The translations under genes were made by a program, and so were the position numbers. Shown one piece after another: positions 31,801 through 43,900 of a stretch of 64,000 bases of DNA; the first letter of the stretch is position 1; each line of letters starts with the position of its first letter. The notes below the pieces were generated by a model. It was not told the DNA's origin, ran no database searches, and saw only the letters and a program-made list of their open reading frames with translations. Source of the stretch: Stachybotrys elegans (lineage: Eukaryota; Ascomycota; Sordariomycetes; Hypocreales; Stachybotryaceae); the NCBI GenBank assembly GCA_020746835.1, contig JAGPNK010000001.1:3038001-3102000 (forward strand), in the 5' to 3' direction.

Positions 31801-34235
31801 ATGGCACGCAAACCCGCTCCTCAGCCCTTGATGCTGGCCAACTCTCAAACCCACCAACCAACCCAGTCTCAACCTCAATCTCCATCTCAATCTCCGTCCC
31901 AACAGCAGCAACAGCCCGGCCACGTCCACAGCAAGACCGCATCCGACACCCCTCCTACTCCCTCCCACGCACGCGCATCGCCCTCCGAGCCCAAGACGCC
32001 GAGATCTCCTCGTTCCTCTCCCTTCAGCGCCAAGTTCGGCGGCACCAGCAGGTCCCAGCCGAACCAGGCCACCCCTCGCCAGCCCTCTCTCGAACGCGAT
32101 CGCGAAAACCTATCCCACCTCAACAATCCCCAGAACCAAACCCACAAAGTATCGCAGTCCATCTCCTACGACCGTGACGATACGTCCGTCCACCACCAAA
32201 AGCCATATCCCTCCATCTCCACGGCCTTGGAAGAGCCGCTACCTGGTCCGCTTCCGGAGCCTGCACCGTTGCGCCATGCGCAGACCGAGGGCAGAAAGGT
32301 AACAAAGGGCGGTTTCTTCCACTTCAACAAACCATCCAAATCCTCCAACCAGCTCGCCTCGACTACTCATCCGCCTCCCCCAACCGACACTGCGTCACAC
32401 GCATACAAGGACGACCAAGAGTCGACCACGTCACAATCATTCACTGGTAGGTACCGCCACAATCACAGACCAGTCAACTCGAGCTTCACGGGCACACACG
32501 CCGTCACACAACGCAACCGCCCCCCCCCCCCCAGCCCTTGTCCTCCTCTTGCCTGCCTCCAACCCTTCCTCCCCCCTCCCTCCCCTCAACGGAATGGCAC
32601 TGACACTGACCCCTCCCAGGTTTGCGTGCCCTGGCCTCTCCCACCGTTGAAAACAAACTCCAGAAGTCGCCCCCCGCGCCCCCCTCCCGATCCGATTTAT
32701 CGCTCTCCTCTTCGAGCGAGCAGCAAGACCCTGCCGCTCCAAATTCTGGCAAGAGGTCTAAGCAAAAGACCTTTGCTAGGCTGGGTCGGACCAAATCTCA
32801 ACACGACAAAGAAAAGGAGAAAGAAAGAGACAAGGAAAGAGAGATGGGTGTCCCCGGCGACATCACTGTTCCTATGCCCGTGGCAACCACTGGCCCCGAG
32901 TTCCAACCCAACGCCTTACCCCCGCGAACGGCGCCCGTTGCCCAAGATCGAACTTTCCGAGACATGATGAACTCGACAATCCGCAACCGCTCCGAGGATC
33001 GTGTACCGTCCCGAGAAGGATCCTCGCACAGGGATGGCCACCATCACTCTCGCGAGAGAGAGCATAGGCAACAGCTGCCTTCAGCCGCTTACCCCGTCAG
33101 AGAGAACGGCGGCTCCACCTTTCTCAGTGGGCTGAGGAACTCGTCTACGAGAGCCGCCGATTACATTAGCAAGGGGTTCTTTGGAAAGAGCTCCAGGAGT
33201 GCCAACAACCTGGACAGGGAACCCGTCATTGATGATGAGCATTACGTCTTGAAAGTCATCAACCTGCCTCTGATAGAACAGACCCGACTGACGCGCATCT
33301 CCAAACGGCTCGAGACATCCAAAGACAAGACCGAGTTCTGGATGCCGGCCTTTGCATGGAGAGCCATTGATTACCTCAATTACAAAGGCTGCGACGTGGA
33401 GGGTCTCTACCGTGTCCCGGGCAGTGGGCCACAAATCAAGAAATGGCAGAGGAGGTTTGATGAACGTAAGTAGATGGACTGTGTGGCCGGGACTGATCTA
33501 ACCAGTCGCTGATTCTGTGCAGACTACGACGTCAACCTCTTCGAGGCGGATGATCTCTACGACATCAACATCATCGGCTCCATGCTAAAGGCGTGGTTGA
33601 GAGAGCTGCCCGACGAGCTATTCCCCAAGGAGGCCCAGGAGCGCGTCGCTCGCGAGTGCGCAGGTGCCGTGACGGTGCCGCAGCTTCTTGTTGAAGAGCT
33701 ATCCAACCTGTCACCCTTCCAGTACTACCTCCTCTTCGCCATCACCTGCCACCTCAGTCTCCTGCTTGCCCACTCTGATAAGAACAAGATGGACTTCAGG
33801 AACCTCTGCATCTGCTTCCAGCCATGCATGAAGATTGACGCCTTTTGCTTCAAATTCCTCGTGTGTGACTGGAGGGACTGCTGGCAGGGCTGCAAAACGG
33901 AGGCTAGATTCATCGAGGAGGAGTACAAACTCTTTGAGCAGGCTCCTCCTCGGGGCCTGTCTGAGCCCCAGCAGTTCTCGGTGCCGAGCGAGAGCCAACA
34001 AGAGCCTCCTCGTCAAGCCTCGCCCGACAAGATGCAGCAGGCAGGCCACCACACCAACGGCGAACCCAAGAGCTCCAGCAAGAGGAAACCGGTGCCTGTC
34101 TCCACGACCAAGGCCAACGCAAGCTATGGCCACCAGTCGACGATGTCTTCGGGTGGCGCCATGGAAGGCACAACCGGCTCTGGAGATCTCCGCCCGTTGT
34201 CACCCATCAAGCCTCTGTCACCCCTAGGTATCTGA
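31801..34235 (+). CDS. RhoGAP domain protein
   Basis: Exons 31801-32446, 32620-33465 and 33523-34235 encode 734 residues. It should speed GTP hydrolysis on Rho/Cdc42-type GTPases that set polarity and wall growth. Residues 1-400 are disordered and Gln/Pro/Ser-rich with many SP sites and a charged KEKEKERDKEREM helix. The RhoGAP domain spans about 425-600: the arginine finger is R480 in GLYRVPGSG, followed by the helix MLKAWLRELPDELFP and the DFRNLCICFQP segment. After it comes a basic/Ser-Pro tail (SSSKRKPVPVS; PLSPIKPLSPLG). No PH, LIM or FCH domain is visible, so I do not assign a yeast orthologue. Intron 1 contains a run of 13 C. The start at 31801 is the first Met after the pyrimidine-rich leader. 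Confidence 0.88.
32520..32532. repeat. Homopolymer C13 inside intron 1 of the RhoGAP gene
   Basis: Thirteen consecutive C on the plus strand within the 173-bp intron 32447-32619. It is a likely length-variable site or assembly weak point, with no coding effect. Confidence 0.8.
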
Positions 34236-34911
34236 GACGAGAAGGGGTGACACAGAGGTGGCTTTGCCGTATCCTCGATTCTACATGTATTTTACACACT
34301 TTCGACAGAGATACCCTCGCAGAGTTTTGCATTCGAATTTCTGCCATCGGCAACAAGCGGTTTATGATTCACGCCATTCACGAACGTCAAAAATCCCCTT
34401 TTACTGTGGGAACCAGAAAACCTTTTGGTGCAAAAAATTAACCCGAAAACCCCTATGGGGGTCTTTGAGGGCAAGGGACAAGAAGAACAAGGTCAAGAAA
34501 AGAAAAAAAAAGGATTCAAAGAAACAAGAGAAGAGTGTACATTTATGCATGTGTATGACGACAGCATAAGCATTTGGCGTTGAAATACATGGGGCGGACT
34601 CATTGGACTTTACCGGCAGGAGACGGAGCGCTTGGACAAGAGGGTAGCCGGTCAATTGAAGACAGAACGCCAGAGGGTGAGTGCTTCTAGATGCTCATGG
34701 CTAGGTAATGGATACAAGCCCAAGATACAACAACAAATACCGATTGCCGCCACATATCTGTGAAATGCAGCCGTGAACCCCCAGTAGTCAATATCAGTTT
34801 TTCCCAACGCCAATGATTCAACCAAACGCCAGCACGTATGCTCATGAAGCCATGCCCGGTTCCCACCCCCTCCCCCCTCCTTTGGTCTTTGTCTCTTCTC
34901 GCATCCACCGC
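34236..34911. other. Convergent intergenic region, no gene seen
   Basis: 3' flanks of the RhoGAP and RRS1 genes. An A-rich strip near 34480-34530 is the only feature noted. Confidence 0.5.
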
Positions 34912-35505
34912 TCAAGCCTTGCCAGTCTTGTCCATAGCATCGCGCATGTTCTTCCTCATCTTGCGCTCGTTGCGCTTGACCCTCTCGCGGCGCTCCCTGC
35001 GGCCGTCGCCGCGGATGCTGGTGCCCTCCTTGCGGTCGCGCTCCTTGTTCATGTCAACCTCGACGAGCCAGTCGTCCTCGCCCTTCTTGTTCATGGCCTG
35101 GTAGCCCCACTTGCGCTTCCACTCGCCCGACTCCTCGTCGAAGGCGAGGTTGCGGCGCTGCTCGCGCGTCTTGGGCCGGATGCCCTTCTTGGCGGCGAAG
35201 CGCTCCCACTTTGTCGGCGGCTTGGCCTGCGGGACGGGCTTCTCGCGGGGCAGGCGCGTCGAGGGCGCCGGCAGCGTCAGCAGCACGCCCTCCTTGGTCG
35301 AGGTGAGGGCGCACGTCGTCAGGAGCTGGTTGATGAGCGACTGGGCGCCGTCGCGGGCCACCTCGGCCAGCGACTGCTCCAGGGAGTCGCGGTCCAGCGT
35401 CACGGGGTTGGGGTCCTCGGCGAGGAGGAGGCCGAGGTCGAAGGTGTAGGGCGTGGGCTTCTCGACCACGACGGGGAGCTTTGGTTTCGAAATGGGGAGT
35501 GACAT
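34912..35505 (-). CDS. RRS1: Ribosome biogenesis regulator Rrs1
   Basis: Nucleolar factor that with Rpf2 brings the 5S RNP into the pre-60S particle. The protein of 197 residues begins PISKPKLPVVVEKPTPYTFD and shows the family blocks LGLLLAEDPNP, QSLINQLLTTC, the LPAPSTRLPREKPVPQAKPP stretch, TKWERFAAKKGI and the FDEESGEWKRKWGYQAMNKK segment, then a very basic C-terminus (RRERRERVKRNERKMRKNMR). Yeast Rrs1 has 203 residues. The frame stays open upstream to an ATG at 35703, but those 66 residues do not belong to the family, so the Met at 35505 is taken. It is transcribed divergently from DAP3 with 455 bp between the two starts. Confidence 0.95.
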   Translation of the reverse strand: MSLPISKPKLPVVVEKPTPYTFDLGLLLAEDPNPVTLDRDSLEQSLAEVARDGAQSLINQLLTTCALTSTKEGVLLTLPAPSTRLPREKPVPQAKPPTKWERFAAKKGIRPKTREQRRNLAFDEESGEWKRKWGYQAMNKKGEDDWLVEVDMNKERDRKEGTSIRGDGRRERRERVKRNERKMRKNMRDAMDKTGKA

Positions 35506-35960
35506 GGCGGCGAGCTTTTCTATCCGTGGCGGTGTGCAGTCTTCAAAGGTGCTTGGGAGATTCGTTTCTGTCGCCAATTGGAAAAGCTGTGAGTTGGGAG
35601 GTCCGGATGTTGTCTTAGTGCTGCTCGCTGCTAATTCTTTGGAGGAGGTTGTCAACTTTTTTTTTCCCGCCTGCAAAGTGGCGCGATAAGATAACAGCGT
35701 CAAGTCCTCCTAGGGAACTTTTTTTTTGGCAGGACCGTTGCACTGGCCGATGATTTTCCGACAACACCCAGCCGTATCGGGCAGGGGTGTGTTGATAACT
35801 TCAGTTTTTCCTTCCAGACAGCTCCCGAGTCTGCGTGGCTGCACGACAGCACTGACATCACCCTAATTTACCGCCAATCGACGACCGATGAGGAGGCCCT
35901 GAGCACTCAGTCAACAATTAGACCACGACCTGGTCCCTCAAAAGCCCGCGCCCTTTTGCA
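35506..35960. promoter_or_regulatory. Shared divergent promoter RRS1/DAP3
   Basis: 455 bp between the start codons of a cytosolic-ribosome assembly gene and a mitochondrial-ribosome gene. It has two T-rich runs (near 35658-35666 and 35720-35728) and one CGATGAG word at 35886-35892, which equals the core of the yeast PAC element of ribosome-biogenesis promoters; one 7-mer may be chance. Confidence 0.5.
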
Positions 35961-37429
35961 ATGGCGTCCGCACAATCGCTCCGGTGCCTCGTGCGGCCGA
36001 CCCGACCCATCGCAGCACCACGCATCCCGTCCAGCTTCGCCACGACCTCTACCGCGGTGGCCGCCTTCTCCACGACGAGCGCCGCCTCGGCCGTGAACCC
36101 CCCCGCCATCAAGAGCCGATCCAGCCTGTCGGGGCCGGCGAAGAAGAACTACAAGAAGGGCGTCGCCGCCCCCGTCAACGTCAAGAAACCCGGGCCGGGC
36201 GAGCGCAAGGCCTTCCGCAAGCGTATCCAGCTCAGCAACAACAGCGCCCTGCCCGTAAGCGGCCTGGCGGTCCTCGAGGCCGGCACCATGCTGCGGGAGG
36301 ACATGGCCGGCCAGGTCGTCGGTATCCCGAACGACGTCGTCGACCAGCTGCGCACGCTGCAGGCCTTTAAGCCCACGCAGTCGTGGGGCCTGTTTCGACA
36401 GCCGCACATGTTGGTCCGCAGGAAGACGGTCGAGGTTATGAACCGCTTGCGTGAGGCGTCCGACAAGAAGACGGCCCTGAAGATGGTTCTCACGGGTAGC
36501 CGATTGTCAGGCAAGAGCGTCATGCTGCTCAAGACCATGTCATATGCTCTGCAGAACGGCTGGGTCGCCATCCATATCCCTGAAGGTAAGACGGCTACTC
36601 CTCTGCGTCATGACCTGCGTCCCCTCTCGTTTCCTGCTCACACCATTCCTTAGGGCAAGACCTCACCAACGGCCACACGGAATACTCGCCAATCCCCGAC
36701 ACAGAGCCCATGCAGTTCGCCCAGCCCGTGTACACCCTGAAGCTGCTCCAGAACATCCTCAAGGCGAACCAGAAGGTCCTCGCCTCCCTCAAGACGGAGA
36801 AGGACTGGTCGCGTCTCGCCAACGTGAACAAGGGCGACACCCTCGCCGACCTTGTCGCGAGCTGCAAGGAAAGCGAGTACGCCTGGCCGACCCTCGAGGC
36901 TCTCTGGACTGAGCTTACGCTGCCCGGCCGCCCCCCTGTCCTCTTCACCCTCGACGGGCTCTCCCACGTCAACAAGCTCAGCGAGTACCGTGACCCGTCC
37001 TTCAACCAGGTCCATGCCCACGACCTGACCCTCATCGGCATGTTCTTCGACGCCCTCTCGGGCAAGAAGGCCCTGCCTAACGGTGGCGCCATCATCGCCG
37101 CCACCTCTGAGAGCAACAACTCCCCCCACCCATCCCAGAACCTCGTCCTGGCCCAGCTCGAGGCCGGCCAGGCCGGCCAGCCCATCCCCCAGCCTGACGC
37201 GTATGGCCGCCACGACAACCGCATCTACGACGGCCTCAAGAACTCGCGCGTCGTACGCCTCGAGGGCGTCTCCAAGAAGGAGGCCCGCGCCCTGATGGAG
37301 TACTGGGGCGCCAGCGGCATGGTCAAGGGCGTCGTCGACCACCGCACCGTCTCGGAGAAGTGGACGCTGGCTGGCCACGGCCTTGTTGGCGAGATGGAGC
37401 GCGCGGCTCTTCTGACGCTGAAGTTGTAA
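35961..37429 (+). CDS. DAP3: Mitochondrial small-subunit ribosomal protein mS29 (DAP3)
   Basis: GTP-binding protein of the mitochondrial 37S subunit (yeast Rsm23, animal DAP3). Exons 35961-36585 and 36654-37429 encode 466 residues. The first about 45 residues are rich in Arg, Ser, Ala and Thr with no acids, a clear mitochondrial presequence. The P-loop is GSRLSGKS at about 179-186, preceded by the family segment PTQSWGLFRQPHMLVRRKTV and followed by NGWVAIHIPEGQDLTNGHTE; later blocks include PVLFTLDGLSHVNKLSEYRD, a Walker B-like strand, and GGAIIAATSESN. The C-terminus ends in a conserved LVGEMERAALLTLKL. Length agrees with fungal homologues. Confidence 0.95.
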
Positions 37430-37745
37430 ATCTAATGTGAGACCTAGAGATACTGTACTATATATATCGATAAATCATTATGTAACCTGATACTTCCCAT
37501 CTACACCCAGCTATGGCGTCTCAAATTGCGTCGTGCTGCGTGCTGCGAGGGGAAGATGCACACGAAAGAAGCGAGGGACATGTACGCCATGCACAGTGTA
37601 TATCCTATTCATCACTTCTTGACTACATCTCAAATCACTGACAGGCTAGCATGCCTCGTTTAACCCCGGAACGCCCAGACCATTTGTCAACTACGCGTAG
37701 GTACAACCAGAAAGAACCCCCCATTCCTTTGTGACTTTTGCATGT
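37430..37745. other. Convergent intergenic region DAP3/MCM7
   Basis: About 320 bp of shared 3' flank with a TATATATA stretch near 37459-37467 that may serve 3' end formation; nothing else. Confidence 0.5.
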
Positions 37746-40384
37746 CTACTCATCCATGTCGTCCCGTGGGCCATCAGCGTTGACAAATACGAGCCGAGTG
37801 CCTCCGCCAGCGGTTTGCCAGATCTGCGATGCTTGGTTAGCAAAAGTGTAGCGAGGAAGAAGACGTTTCTGAGCAGCAAACTTACATCCATGTTGGACCA
37901 TTCCTCGAGCGCATCGAGCCACTGATCCTCGGTGAAGCCCTTGGCAATGACACGCTCCTTGACCTTTCTCAGGCTGAGCTCCACGCCAAACTCGTCCTCG
38001 TCCTCGGCGTCGTCGGGGCGGCAGGCGCCCGAGTCTGCCAGGGCCTTGACTAGGTGCAGGATCCTGTCCTTGGGGGCGTTGTCGCCGCGCTTGAATCCCA
38101 TGTCCGTGTTCAAGCTGTCCTTGCTGGCCTCGACCAGTCGGAGAGCCTCATCGACATCTTCCTGTGAGACTTCGTTGCTGAAGCGCAGACGCGCAAGGGC
38201 CTGGGAAAGACGCACGATGCCCAGCAGGGTACGAGGAGTGGTGTGCGTGAACTGCTTACCCCTCTTCTCGGCGCGCTGCTGCTGGTCTCGCATCCGGACG
38301 TACGTCTTGATCATGTACTCGGACACAGATTCGGGTACAGTAGGTCGGTACGTGCGAGCCTGAGCGACATAGGAGCGCACCTCGTGGGGGCTAAAGACGA
38401 CGTTGTCGGTGCCGAGGTCGGGATGACGGCTGTTCATGTGTACGAAAGCGACGTGCTTGGCCAACTGCTCGTCCGACTCGCGGGTAGGGGTATCAAGAAG
38501 CAAGAAGAGGATATCGAAACGAGACAGAAGGGCGGCCGGAAGATTGATGTTCTCCACGGGGGAGATTCTGGGGTTATATCGGCCATAGATAGGGTTGGCA
38601 GCAGCGAGGATGGACGTTCGCGCGTTCAGCGTGGTCGAGATGCCTGCCTTGGAGATGGAAATGGTCTGCTGCTCCATGACTTCGTGGATAGCAGTTCGGT
38701 CATTGTCGTCCATCTTGTCGAATTCATCGATACAGCAGATGCCGTTGTCGGCTAGAACCAAGGCACCACCTTCCAGCACCATCTCATCGGTGACGGGATC
38801 GCGCATAACGGCAGCAGTGAGACCGACACCACTGCTTCCTCGGCCAGAGGTGTAGACGCCGCGAGGGGCCACCTTGGAAATGTATTTGAGCAGCTGAGAT
38901 TTGGCCACACCAGGGTCACCCATCATACAGATGTTGATGTCACCACGAATCTTCATACCGTCACCCATCTCCTTGTTGACACCACCGATGAGCAAGAGAA
39001 GCAGTGCCTTCTTGACATCCAAGTGACCATAGATTTCGGGGGCAATCGACTTGGCAAGCAGCTCATACACCTGGCCGGTCTGTCGGTACTTGTCGATTCT
39101 CCTCACCAGTCGCGGGTCAACAATCATTTCACTGTAGGCCTTCTTGTGCTGAACGATGTGGTGGGCCTCGACGTAGGTGTCGGTCAAGAGACCAGCCTTG
39201 ATGGCCTTGAAGCCTGTGTAGGGCGTGGGCAAGAAGATGCCCGAGATGTCGACAACGTCACCGGGGCTCACCTTACGGACAAGACTGCCGTAGCAGAGGA
39301 CAGTTAAACTGCGGGGGATCTGACCAATTGGAACCTGCTCAGCCAGCTCTTGGACCTTGACCTCCTGGAATGGCAGGAATTTGGACGCTCTGGTTGACGG
39401 GTTGAGCTGGCCCTTGGTCTGGTTGTTCTTGCAATCCTCTGACGGGCACATGGTGAGAGGTCCATACTGCTTGTCGCTGATGGGCTGGAAGATTTCACAA
39501 CCGCAGCGATCACAGGTGTACGCGCTGACCTGCATGATGGGCTTGACATCCGAAACACGAGTAGCAATGGCTCTAATGGTGATGAGATGGCCCAGGTGCT
39601 CGCCACGGACATGTCTCACGGCCAAGGCTTTGAGCGGCTGATCTTGGGTACCCGACTGGGGCTTGAAGACCAAGGTGTACCGCCGGGTCAGCTCCGCCGG
39701 GAACTTGTCGTTGGCCAGAGTAGGATCTCGCTCGGCAGCTTCCTGGAGCTCGCGATTGCGTGCTTGCCGCCTTGCGAGAAGAACGTCGACCACATCATCC
39801 TTGAAACTGGGCGAGGTCAGCGGGGTTGAGCAATGTTGGGAAGGCGGTGTGCATACGTGACATCCGTGCTAGGCTGTGGCATAACGTTGTCGACAGCCCG
39901 TGAGAGGATCTCGACATAGTGCTTCGTGTTTTGCTGTATGGATTTCACCAGCTGCAGCTCAGGGTTGGTCTCGTTCTCCCACTGCAAGGCGAATTAGTTG
40001 AGGGCGGGGTCGAAGGAGGGGATTGGCTATTACAGTAGCGAGATCGTCCAGGTCTATTGTCAACTCGTCGAGGATACGGTCGGCGAGCTGCTGTAGCAGG
40101 TTCTTGTACTTGTATTGAGGAGTCCGCTCCTTATCGCGACGGCCATTACCAGCTTGGTCGTCCTCATCCATGAAATCATAGTCATCGTCGAGATCGTCTT
40201 CTGCAATCGTGATGTTGCCCATGGCAGTGGTTATGGTCTGCTCCGGGGAGGTCTTGAATTCACCGAGGAAAGCCTCGAATGCATCTGGAACTCGGTCAGC
40301 GCGGGGATCGAGGGCTTGAGGGGTCGCAAACTGACTTTGCTGCTGCTCATAGTTTACGGGAGCTTTGAACTCGCGAAGCGCCAT
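37746..40384 (-). CDS. MCM7: DNA replication licensing factor Mcm7
   Basis: Subunit of the MCM2-7 helicase that licenses and unwinds nuclear replication origins. Four exons on the minus strand (40384-40034, 39981-39857, 39806-37886, 37823-37746) encode 824 residues. Zinc-ribbon ligands are C257, C260, C279 and C284. The AAA+ core has Walker A GDPGVAKS at 455-462, Walker B IDEF at 518-521 and the arginine finger SRFD at 587-590. [20 protein letters not shown] is diagnostic for Mcm7 within the MCM family. The last exon of 78 bp supplies the conserved ending ([19 protein letters not shown]), which is lost if the final intron is not removed. The gene is divergent from PEX1; its promoter carries two MluI cell-cycle boxes, which fits G1/S-phase expression. 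Confidence 0.97.
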
Positions 40385-40605
40385 CTTGGGCGGTTGTCAA
40401 CTCCGGCGACGCGCAGGAGAGAGAAGAGGTGTCACCGCAAGGAAAGAAGAAGAAAAAAAGCCAGGAGATGGGAAAATCGCTGTCGGGGCCGCAACCTTGG
40501 AATTGGACAAGGCGATGCGTGCGATGCGCTGCGCTACGATGCAACAAGGCGGAAATTGGTGGGCTGGGGAATTTGACAGGGGTTTGCTAATCTGAGGTGG
40601 TAGAG

Positions 40606-40637
40606 ACGCGTTTTCTGGCAGACGCGTTGCTTTCGCG
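40606..40637. promoter_or_regulatory. Cluster of MluI cell-cycle boxes before MCM7
   Basis: ACGCGT at 40606-40611 and again at 40622-40627, followed by TTTCGCG at 40631-40637, about 220-250 bp upstream of the MCM7 start. ACGCGT is the MBF (Mbp1/Swi6) consensus that drives G1/S genes including MCM genes in yeasts. Two copies within 22 bp are very unlikely by chance. Confidence 0.75.
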
Positions 40638-40727
40638 TCGTGATTAGTCAGGATGGGGATTTCAATTAAACTGCTACCTCTTAGCTGAAGCGGCAGGCGC
40701 TGCGCCACTGTGGCTTGACTCGGCTTA

Positions 40728-40733
40728 CCTCGG
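40728..40733 (+). promoter_or_regulatory. CCTCGG core (FarA/FarB type) before PEX1
   Basis: This is the six-base core known from Aspergillus as the binding site of the fatty-acid regulators FarA and FarB, found before peroxisome-biogenesis genes. It sits 175-180 bp upstream of the PEX1 start. A single 6-mer could be chance. Confidence 0.4.
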
Positions 40734-40907
40734 TTCGGCTGTCAAGAGGTGCAGCTGGGCAGGCTAGTGCGGCTTGCAGCTCCATTTGGCAGATATACGG
40801 AGCAGTTGCTACTAGAATGCGGCAACCTGCTGGTATTCACATGCTCCCCTCGACAACCATTGCGTTTATGGCCAGGCATTGTGTCGCGTTGAATCCCAGA
40901 CACCACA

Positions 40908-43900
40908 ATGGCTCCTAGGGGAAATGCGCAGTCGACACCGGCAGAGCTATCTCTGGTCCGTCTGAAGAACTGTCTCGTCAACTTGCCCTCCAGCCTCGTC
41001 TCTCTTCTCGTCAATGCCGACGCTGTAAGCTGCAACTCCGAATACCCACGGTACTTGGCAACTGTTCTGACGCATATGTCTAGGTCGTTCAGAATGTCGT
41101 TGTCGAGCTTACCTACCGGCCCTCGTCGGGCACCCAATCCGCAGCCAAACCCCAAAAGCGGTCTATCTTCATGGGATGGACTGGCATGCCGAGCAGGAGA
41201 AAAACCGCTGCTTTGGTAGGCCGGGATAGCATCAGCAGCTCGAGAGGCTCAATGCGGGACCAAGAGGTCCAGGTTGTGGAAATCGATGCGACCCTGGCCA
41301 AAGCGCTCGAGCTTTCAGATGGACAGAAGCTGACAGTAGCCGTTCACGTCGACCCTCCGCTGGCGCATACGATCCATATCGAGCCTCTGACCCCGGAAGA
41401 CTGGGAGATTATCGAACTCCACGCCAACTTTCTCGAGCTGAACCTCCAACACCAAATCAGAGCGTTGCCGAACCCAGCGTATACCAATGCCGATGGCATC
41501 CCCGTACCTGCGCACCCCTTGACTCTGCATCTATCGCCTACATCGACAGCCAACATCAAGATAGTGACGCTGGAACCTGCGCCGCCTGCAGGTCTTGCCT
41601 TTGCGAAACTTGCACCAAATGCAGAGGTTATTGTAGCGCCAAAGACACGAGCCAAGACCGCCCACGGTTCCGGTGACCATGCCAGCGTTGCGAGCACGTC
41701 CAAATCTAAGCGGAGCGGAGCAAGCACGGTGCGTAGACGGAGCGCCAGGGAGGAACGCCGCCCGACCATGTTCCTTCGTGGCATGGACATATCGACCTGC
41801 GAGGACTGGTTCGACGACGAGCCTGCCGTCCAAGACCTGAGCGTCTGGGTCGATCGCGATCTGTTGTTCTCCAATACTTTTCGGGGCGTAAACTACGTTA
41901 CCGTGGATATTATTCGACCCGCAAGTCCCCCAAAGGCAATGGTCGAGGACGAAGCAGCCTCCTCGTCGGCAATTGCGAGTGCGAGACTCGTTGCACACCT
42001 ACGAGCTTGGGATGACCCGCCCAATGGTCAGACGGTAGCCCTGTCGAGACCTCTCTGTGCTGCCCTTGAATTCAGCGGGAGCGTCGGAGGCATCATCAAA
42101 TTGCAGGCCGCGCCCCAGCAGGTTTCTCCCGCCAGCGTTCGGCAGATCAAAGTTTACCCCTTCGCGACCATCTCAAAGGCATCAGAGGGGCTTCGGTTCG
42201 GAAGCGAGTCCAAGGCCGAGAAGGAGGAGATGTCGAAGCGCCTACGACATATGTATGGCGGGGTAAAGGGCTCCGATGGTATCTTGCACGGCCCAGTCAC
42301 AGATGGGATGATGCTGGGGATATGGGATGGCCTTGAGGCTCAGCATGGCTGGGAGGGTGCGATTGTCAAATTTGATTACACGCCGGAATTTGCTGCTCAG
42401 GAGCGGCCCAAAGACACTTGTCTCTGGCTGGCGGGCGCAGATGCGAAGATGTCCATCGAATTTCAGCCTCCGATACCTCGACCAACTCCGCCTACCGAAT
42501 TGTTTGATGCGCAGCCTTCAACCGACTGTCTTCTCGTGGGTATCGATGCGCTTCTAGAGAGTCTGCAAGCCCAGCTATCCCACCTCTCCTCAGTGTTGTT
42601 GACCGGTGCCATGGGCTCGGGAAAAACCTCTGCGGCCAAATACATTGCCCAATCGCTGAGGAAGGATAACCTGTTCAACACCATCTATCTCCCTTGTAGG
42701 AAGCTGGTGAACGACGAGGCACGGGTTTCCACTATAAAAGATAGCCTGGACCGAGTGTTCATGTCGGCAAGCTGGGGAGCGCGACTTGGCGGCAAGGCTA
42801 TTGTTATTCTGGATGATGTGGACCGGCTCTGTCCTGTAGAAACGGAGCTCCAGGTCGGAAATGACAATGGGAGGAGCCGCCAGATCAGCGAAACCCTATG
42901 TTCCATCGTCAGGCAATACTGCACGAGGGATAGCGGCGTCGTGCTTCTGACGACAGCAGAGAGCAAAGATTCGCTCAATAATGTGCTGGTCAGTGGCCAT
43001 GTTGTTCGCGAAATCGTCGAATTGAAGGCGCCGGACAAAGAGTCCCGGCGCAGAGTCATGGAGACGATTGTTAAGCAGGATGCTGTCCTCGAGGAAGAGA
43101 TGGTGCGCCAAGTACGTCCGGACAGCCGTCCTACGACCGCCGACGGCAGCCAAGGTGGCGAAGACAGCGGAGCGTGGATGGATGGCGCGTCTCAAAAGAG
43201 CACCGATGAGCTCGTGGATGGGAGAGCCGATGCTGCCGGTTTCATCCTGGATTCTAACCTGGACTTCCTCGATATAGCCGGCTTGACCGACGGATACATG
43301 GCAGGGGACCTTACAGTCTTGGTTTCGCGGGCCAAGAACGAGGCTGTGATGAGAGCGCTGAGCGAGTCACTTGCCACTGCTGATTCAGGTCCAGTTCCTC
43401 TCGGCCGTGTTGACTTTGACAACGCACTGAAGGGTTTCACGCCAGCAACCCTACGTAATGTCTCATTGCAGCATTCTACGACAACCTTCAGTTCTATAGG
43501 TGGCTTGCAAGATACGAGGCGCGTGCTGCTTGAAACGCTCCAATATCCAACCAAGTACGCTCCTATTTTTGCCCGGTGCCCCCTCCGCCTGCGCTCGGGA
43601 CTTTTGCTATACGGATACCCTGGCTGTGGCAAGACGTTGCTCGCGAGTGCAGTGGCGGGAGAGTGCGGTCTCAACTTCATCAGTGTCAAGGGACCCGAAA
43701 TTCTCAACAAGTACATTGGTGCATCCGAGAAGAGTGTGCGTGATCTGTTTGACCGCGCCCAGGCAGCAAAGCCATGCGTGCTTTTCTTTGACGAGTTCGA
43801 TTCCATTGCCCCCAAAAGAGGTCATGACTCTACAGGAGTGACGGACCGTGTTGTCAACCAGCTTTTGACGCAGATGGATGGAGCAGAAGGATTGTCGGGA

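Larger units (their letters stand above)
40385..40907. promoter_or_regulatory. Shared divergent promoter MCM7/PEX1
   Basis: 523 bp between the two start codons. Contains two ACGCGT boxes and a TTTCGCG on the MCM7 side, and a CCTCGG core on the PEX1 side (all listed separately), suggesting two separate regulatory inputs packed in one interval. Confidence 0.65.

Noticed and set aside
31210..32967. 585-codon continuous frame over the RhoGAP leader and intron 1
   Set aside because: The upstream part is translated pyrimidine tract, and the part after 32447 runs through a spliced intron; the GTAGGT...CCCAG junction gives the correct RhoGAP frame.
34912..35703. Longer RRS1 frame starting at 35703
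   Set aside because: The extra 66 residues are unlike the family, whose N-terminus is matched by the Met at 35505.
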